Shown here in pieces: positions 61,701 to 64,000 of a DNA stretch of 64,000 nt. The stretch's first letter is position 1. Every line of letters begins with the position of its first letter. This DNA comes from Salminus brasiliensis (taxonomy: Eukaryota > Chordata > Actinopteri > Characiformes > Bryconidae). The stretch lies in assembly GCF_030463535.1 (NCBI RefSeq), contig NC_132896.1, positions 30,107,209 to 30,171,208 of the forward strand, given 5' to 3'. Position numbers and translations under genes: made by a program. The notes beneath the pieces are model-generated. The model had not been told where the DNA came from. It was given only the letters and a program-made list of their open reading frames with translations, and ran no database searches.

Positions 61701-64000
61701 TCTATTTATCATTTGGACAAAAGTATTGGGACATCTGCTCATTAATTGTTTCTTCTGAAGTCAAGACTTATTAAAAAAATAACAAATTAAAAAAAGTTCA
61801 TGATGCATTTGTTGGAGTAACCATCTCTACTTAAAGTAGCTGAATGTATTAATTCGAAGGGGTGTCCTCAAACATTTGGACATATAGTGTACGCAAACAG
61901 TGTTGTAGTGTAAAGAGGGGCACGTCTCATACCTCTGTGTTCTTTTCCTGGACACATTTGGGACACTCCCAGCAACTGGGCAGGTCCTTATTGATCACAC
62001 CCTCACCTGGCACCTTTACACACAAACACAAGGAGAACAGATTATCATTAGAGATTAAATTATTATTTTTTATGTAATTGTATGCATGTATGTATGTGTA
62101 CATACCGTTATGCATTCAGGATGTGTAATCTGAGCACATTCAGAGCACTCCATAAGAGTTTGTGTGGGTTCTGAGTCTTCAGTCTCCTGGTTCCCTTCTT
62201 TACATATGGCACACACAGCAGACAGAGGCAGCCCCGGCTGGAGAAGGAGGGCACAAGTGTTGAGAGGTTAAGCTATAACCTATATGATTAAGAACAAGTG
62301 CTCCAACAATGCAAAATCCCAAAAGCAAGTACTCACAGCCAGACACTGCCTGAGAACACAGGTCTTCTTGAGTCTCCCTGGACCACCAAACTTCCTCATG
62401 TCCCTGCAGTAAGTGCAAGCTCCACACTCGGTGCGCAGGCAGGCCACGCAACGTTTGCAGCGCACCCGCCGCCGGCGCAGAGCTGAGATGGAAGAGGGGG
62501 GTTTTACGGGTCGAGGCACCGGCGCCAGCATGGGACCAGAGCCTGGAGCTCGTGGGCGATAAAGCGGAGACAGGGGATGAACGGGTGGCCTGTACCACGA
62601 AGGCTGCAACGAAAGGGAATGATTGAATAAATGTATGGGTTTGCATTTTGGACTACACTATATTGACAAAAGTATTGGGACATCTACTCATTTATTGTTT
62701 TAGTCCAAGATCAAGGGGATTAAAGAGTGTTCATCCTGCTTTTGTTGGAGTAACTGTCTCTACTGTATGGGGAAGAAGGCTTTCTATTAGATTTTGGAGG
62801 AGCATTGCTGTGAGAGGTTAGGACGTTGGATGATCACCACCCCACCTTATCCCAAAAGTACTGGTTGGAGCACCATCCATCCTTTCAGAGAACACTGATC
62901 CATTGCTCCACAGCTCAAAGCTGGGAAGGCATTTTACCCCCCTAGCCCATGCCTGGCAAAGTGCATGGTGCCAATAGGTTCATGTTTCTCTACTCCAGTG
63001 AGTCCTATTCTACTGGCAATTATTTTCCACAGGGACTAGACGAGCTGTATGTGTGTGCGTGCGCATGTGCGCATCTGTGTCAGCAATCAGTGTAACTTAA
63101 AGTAGTTGAATGCATTCTTTAGATCAGATCAGATACCAGACGGCTGCAGTTGCTGAGTCAGGGGTCCACAAACCATTAATGGACAGTGCATGTCTGTATG
63201 TGGCTGCATATTGCTAATGTTAGGTCTTACCCGTTTGGGCCATGTGACAATGGGTTTTCCAGTGTAGGACAACTTGGGATCATCATTGGCATGCTCCTCC
63301 AGCACAGCCTATATATAGGGAAGGGATAGTGCACTTATTTAACAGTAATTACAACACACTATGACAAACTGATTGCATAATTATCTGTTGACAACTTCAC
63401 TTGCCATTTATGCCAGTGGATAATGACTTAATTACACTAAATAATCACAAATATAATTACAGAAGGCTTTTCCAAGCTATAACCCTAAATGGCTTAACAG
63501 TTGTCATCCATTACAATGAGGCAAGGCAAGTGTGCGCTTACCCGGATATCATTAAGAAGCGCTGGAGCATTCCTGATGCCGGCAGGGACACACTTCTTGT
63601 GTGTGGGCAGTTCCTCCAGTTTGTGCAGTAGCTGCCACAGGCCCTCCAGCTCAAACGGAGTCAGGTGCACTTTCACGCCTGGACGGGCCGGAGAAGAGAG
63701 CGCATCTTCTTCTTTGATATCTTCCTCCTTCTTCATCTCAGCATCTTCCTCCTCCCCCTCTTTCCCCTCCTTCCCCCCCTCCTCCTCCTCTTCTTCTTCT
63801 TCTTCTTCCTCCCCCTTCTCCTCCTGCTCCTGCTCACCATCACTTGTATGACCATCGAGTTTGTTTGGTTTAATGTAGTCCTCTTTCTTCAGCCCTGTGT
63901 GGAAAAAAAGAAGCAAGCGGTTCAGGATGTTCTTCTGAACAGATGCAGAAATCTGTCCGTCTGTGTCTCACACTGTACTCACCTATACCCAGAGTGTGTT
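54004..64000 (-). CDS. kdm2a: Lysine-specific demethylase 2A, 3' part (CXXC, PHD, F-box, LRR); 5' part beyond the window
   Basis: KDM2A removes methyl groups from H3K36 at unmethylated CpG islands and is also an F-box protein. Minus-strand exons: 63983-64000 (cut by the edge), 63542-63894, 63231-63308, 62337-62603, 62106-62237, 61933-62013, 61183-61449, 59494-59526, 57496-58427, 55790-55953, 55451-55597, 54956-55168 and 54004-54185. All phases agree, giving about 955 codons. In order they encode an acidic Glu-rich tract with [20 protein letters not shown], the CXXC finger, the PHD finger, a Ser/Arg-rich linker, the F-box and leucine-rich repeats. The protein ends [14 protein letters not shown]; my recollection of mammalian KDM2A is a very similar end, while KDM2B differs. 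The JmjC domain is not in the window. Teleosts may carry two copies; which one this is cannot be told. Confidence 0.95.
54270..54618 (+). repeat. 349-bp direct repeat, copy 2 (last intron of kdm2a)
   Basis: 98.9% identical to 52798-53146, same orientation, starts 1472 bp apart. It lies in the intron between exons 54956-55168 and 54004-54185. An open frame starting [14 protein letters not shown] is kept in both copies, but only because the copies are so alike. Confidence 0.97.
54956..55953 (-). other. kdm2a: kdm2a leucine-rich-repeat exons
   Basis: Exons 55790-55953 (after the F-box; [20 protein letters not shown]), 55451-55597 ([25 protein letters not shown]) and 54956-55168 ([19 protein letters not shown]) carry successive LRR units. 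The terminal exon 54004-54185 adds the last ones ([19 protein letters not shown]). In F-box proteins this part normally holds the substrate-recognition surface. Confidence 0.9.
55701..55789. repeat. CA/TG microsatellite at the start of a kdm2a intron
   Basis: About 44 CA units on the plus strand, so the pre-mRNA carries (GU)n. The repeat begins exactly at the donor of exon 55790-55953: the exon end CTGCCAG is followed directly by GTGTGTGTG. A short TA tract (55677-55694) lies beyond it. Confidence 0.97.
57090..57410 (-). mobile_element. SINE copy, reversed, in a kdm2a intron
   Basis: The plus strand has CGGGATTCGAACTTGCGACC (57352-57371), the reverse complement of a tRNA B-box region, with CAGCTAACAGAACCCTGTGC and CGACCAATTGTCAATTCGCT. 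It is the best-preserved copy of the SINE in this window. Confidence 0.7.
57496..58427 (-). other. kdm2a: Large kdm2a exon: disordered linker and F-box
   Basis: A 932-base exon encoding about 260 residues of low-complexity linker ([20 protein letters not shown], many His/Thr/Ser), a conserved island ([20 protein letters not shown]), then the F-box ([20 protein letters not shown]). F-boxes bind SKP1 in SCF ubiquitin ligases. Two in-frame acceptors exist 30 bases apart: CTCAG before 58427 and CCAAAG before 58397. The first adds [10 protein letters not shown]. Confidence 0.85.
58595..59325. mobile_element. Inverted-repeat DNA transposon, 731 bp, no transposase
   Basis: The left end GAGCACTTTATTAGGAACAC and the right end, read in reverse as GAGCACTTTATTAGG, are perfect 15-bp inverted repeats. 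A similar but diverged piece (CTGATTAGATAATTGCATTA) lies at 54753-54772. Confidence 0.8.
59494..59526 (-). other. kdm2a: kdm2a 33-base microexon
   Basis: Flanked by CCGCAG and GTGAGG sites, phase 0 at both ends, encoding [11 protein letters not shown]. It links exon 61183-61449 (ending LQHRKR) to the large exon. Being a multiple of three, it could be skipped without a frameshift. Confidence 0.65.
59601..60923 (+). mobile_element. Decayed Tc1-like transposon in a kdm2a intron (1323 bp)
   Basis: Terminal inverted repeats CAGTCATGTGAAAAA (59601-59615) and its complement (ending 60923) are each flanked by TA, the Tc1/mariner target. A plus-strand remnant at 59964-60059 reads [18 protein letters not shown], which resembles a Tc1 transposase N-terminus (the DNA-binding HTH). 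The rest of the transposase is not recognisable, so the element is dead or was internally rearranged. Its length is close to a full Tc1-like element. Confidence 0.75.
61183..61449 (-). other. kdm2a: kdm2a linker exon after the PHD finger
   Basis: 89 codons, Ser- and Arg-rich ([31 protein letters not shown]), ending in a basic stretch ELQHRKR. Little is conserved in this part of the family. Confidence 0.8.
61540..61650. repeat. Fragment of a dispersed teleost repeat
   Basis: GGGCCTTGCTCAAGGGCCCA and CAGAGCTCTAACCACTGCAC match the unit at 38863-39165. Confidence 0.65.
61708..61890. mobile_element. Internally deleted inverted-repeat transposon
   Basis: Left end ATTTGGACAAAAGTATTGGG and right end AACATTTGGACATATAGTGT; only about 180 bp remain. 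Same family as 48970-49430. Confidence 0.7.
61933..62237 (-). other. kdm2a: kdm2a PHD zinc finger (two exons)
   Basis: Exon 62106-62237 gives VCAICKEG then [17 protein letters not shown]; exon 61933-62013 gives [10 protein letters not shown]. The Cys4-His-Cys3 pattern is complete across the intron. In this family the PHD finger lies next to the CXXC finger and helps position it on chromatin. Confidence 0.9.
62337..62603 (-). other. kdm2a: kdm2a CXXC zinc finger exon
   Basis: Contains [20 protein letters not shown], then [20 protein letters not shown] and CVLRQC: the eight cysteines and the KFGG motif of the CpG-binding CXXC fold. It binds unmethylated CpG and brings KDM2A to CpG islands. The exon starts with a Pro-rich stretch. 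Confidence 0.93.
62656..63188. mobile_element. Inverted-repeat transposon in a kdm2a intron
   Basis: The left end CACTATATTGACAAAAGTAT (TA before it) matches 48970-49430; the interior CATGGTGCCAATAGGTTCAT is shared; the right end (GGTCCACAAACCATTAATGG) is diverged. Confidence 0.7.
63542..63894 (-). other. kdm2a: kdm2a exon with Glu-rich tract
   Basis: Encodes LKKEDYIKP, then a run dominated by Glu (about 63690-63832, from GAG/GAA/GGG repeats), then [20 protein letters not shown], which corresponds to the conserved HLTHFELEGL segment of KDM2A. The GAA/GAG tract is likely length-variable. Confidence 0.9.

Overview
The window is nuclear DNA of a ray-finned fish, almost certainly a teleost. The evidence is introns with GT-AG sites, many teleost-type dispersed repeats (Tc1-like elements, short inverted-repeat transposons, tRNA-derived SINEs), long CA, TA and GA microsatellites, and four vertebrate genes split into small exons. 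The species cannot be named from the sequence. All four genes lie on the minus strand, so they read from right to left.

Layout. 1-1553: the first coding exon of spon2 (spondin 2 / mindin); the rest of that gene lies outside the window to the left. 1554-17340: gene-free DNA with two notable tandem arrays, a minisatellite of about 38 heat-shock-element-like units (4775-5785) and a 1.5 kb G-rich 9-bp satellite (12476-14008), plus microsatellites and SINE fragments. 17340-22819: unique sequence downstream of ctbp1, probably partly its 3' UTR. 22820-38600: ctbp1 (C-terminal binding protein), a complete nine-exon coding region of 449 codons with a 9.6 kb first intron and a probable 5' non-coding exon. 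38600-42390: transposon relics and a long TA repeat. 42391-51352: ankrd13d, a complete 16-exon coding region of 629 codons with ankyrin repeats and four ubiquitin-interacting motifs. 51353-53240: its 5' flank and one copy of a 349-bp near-identical direct repeat. 54004-64000: the 3' part of kdm2a (CXXC finger, PHD finger, F-box and leucine-rich repeats); the JmjC demethylase part lies beyond the right edge.

The gene order joins two blocks known from mammals: SPON2-CTBP1 (human 4p16.3) and ANKRD13D-KDM2A (human 11q13.2, where GRK2 sits between them; here there is no room for it). ctbp1 and kdm2a both encode chromatin-level repressors, ankrd13d a ubiquitin-binding endocytic adaptor and spon2 a secreted matrix protein. 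They share no pathway that the sequence shows; the linkage looks historical.

Exon boundaries were read by hand from GT-AG sites, reading-frame continuity and similarity to the remembered vertebrate families. All internal phases of ctbp1, ankrd13d and the visible part of kdm2a are consistent. UTRs, transcription starts and poly(A) sites are inferred.
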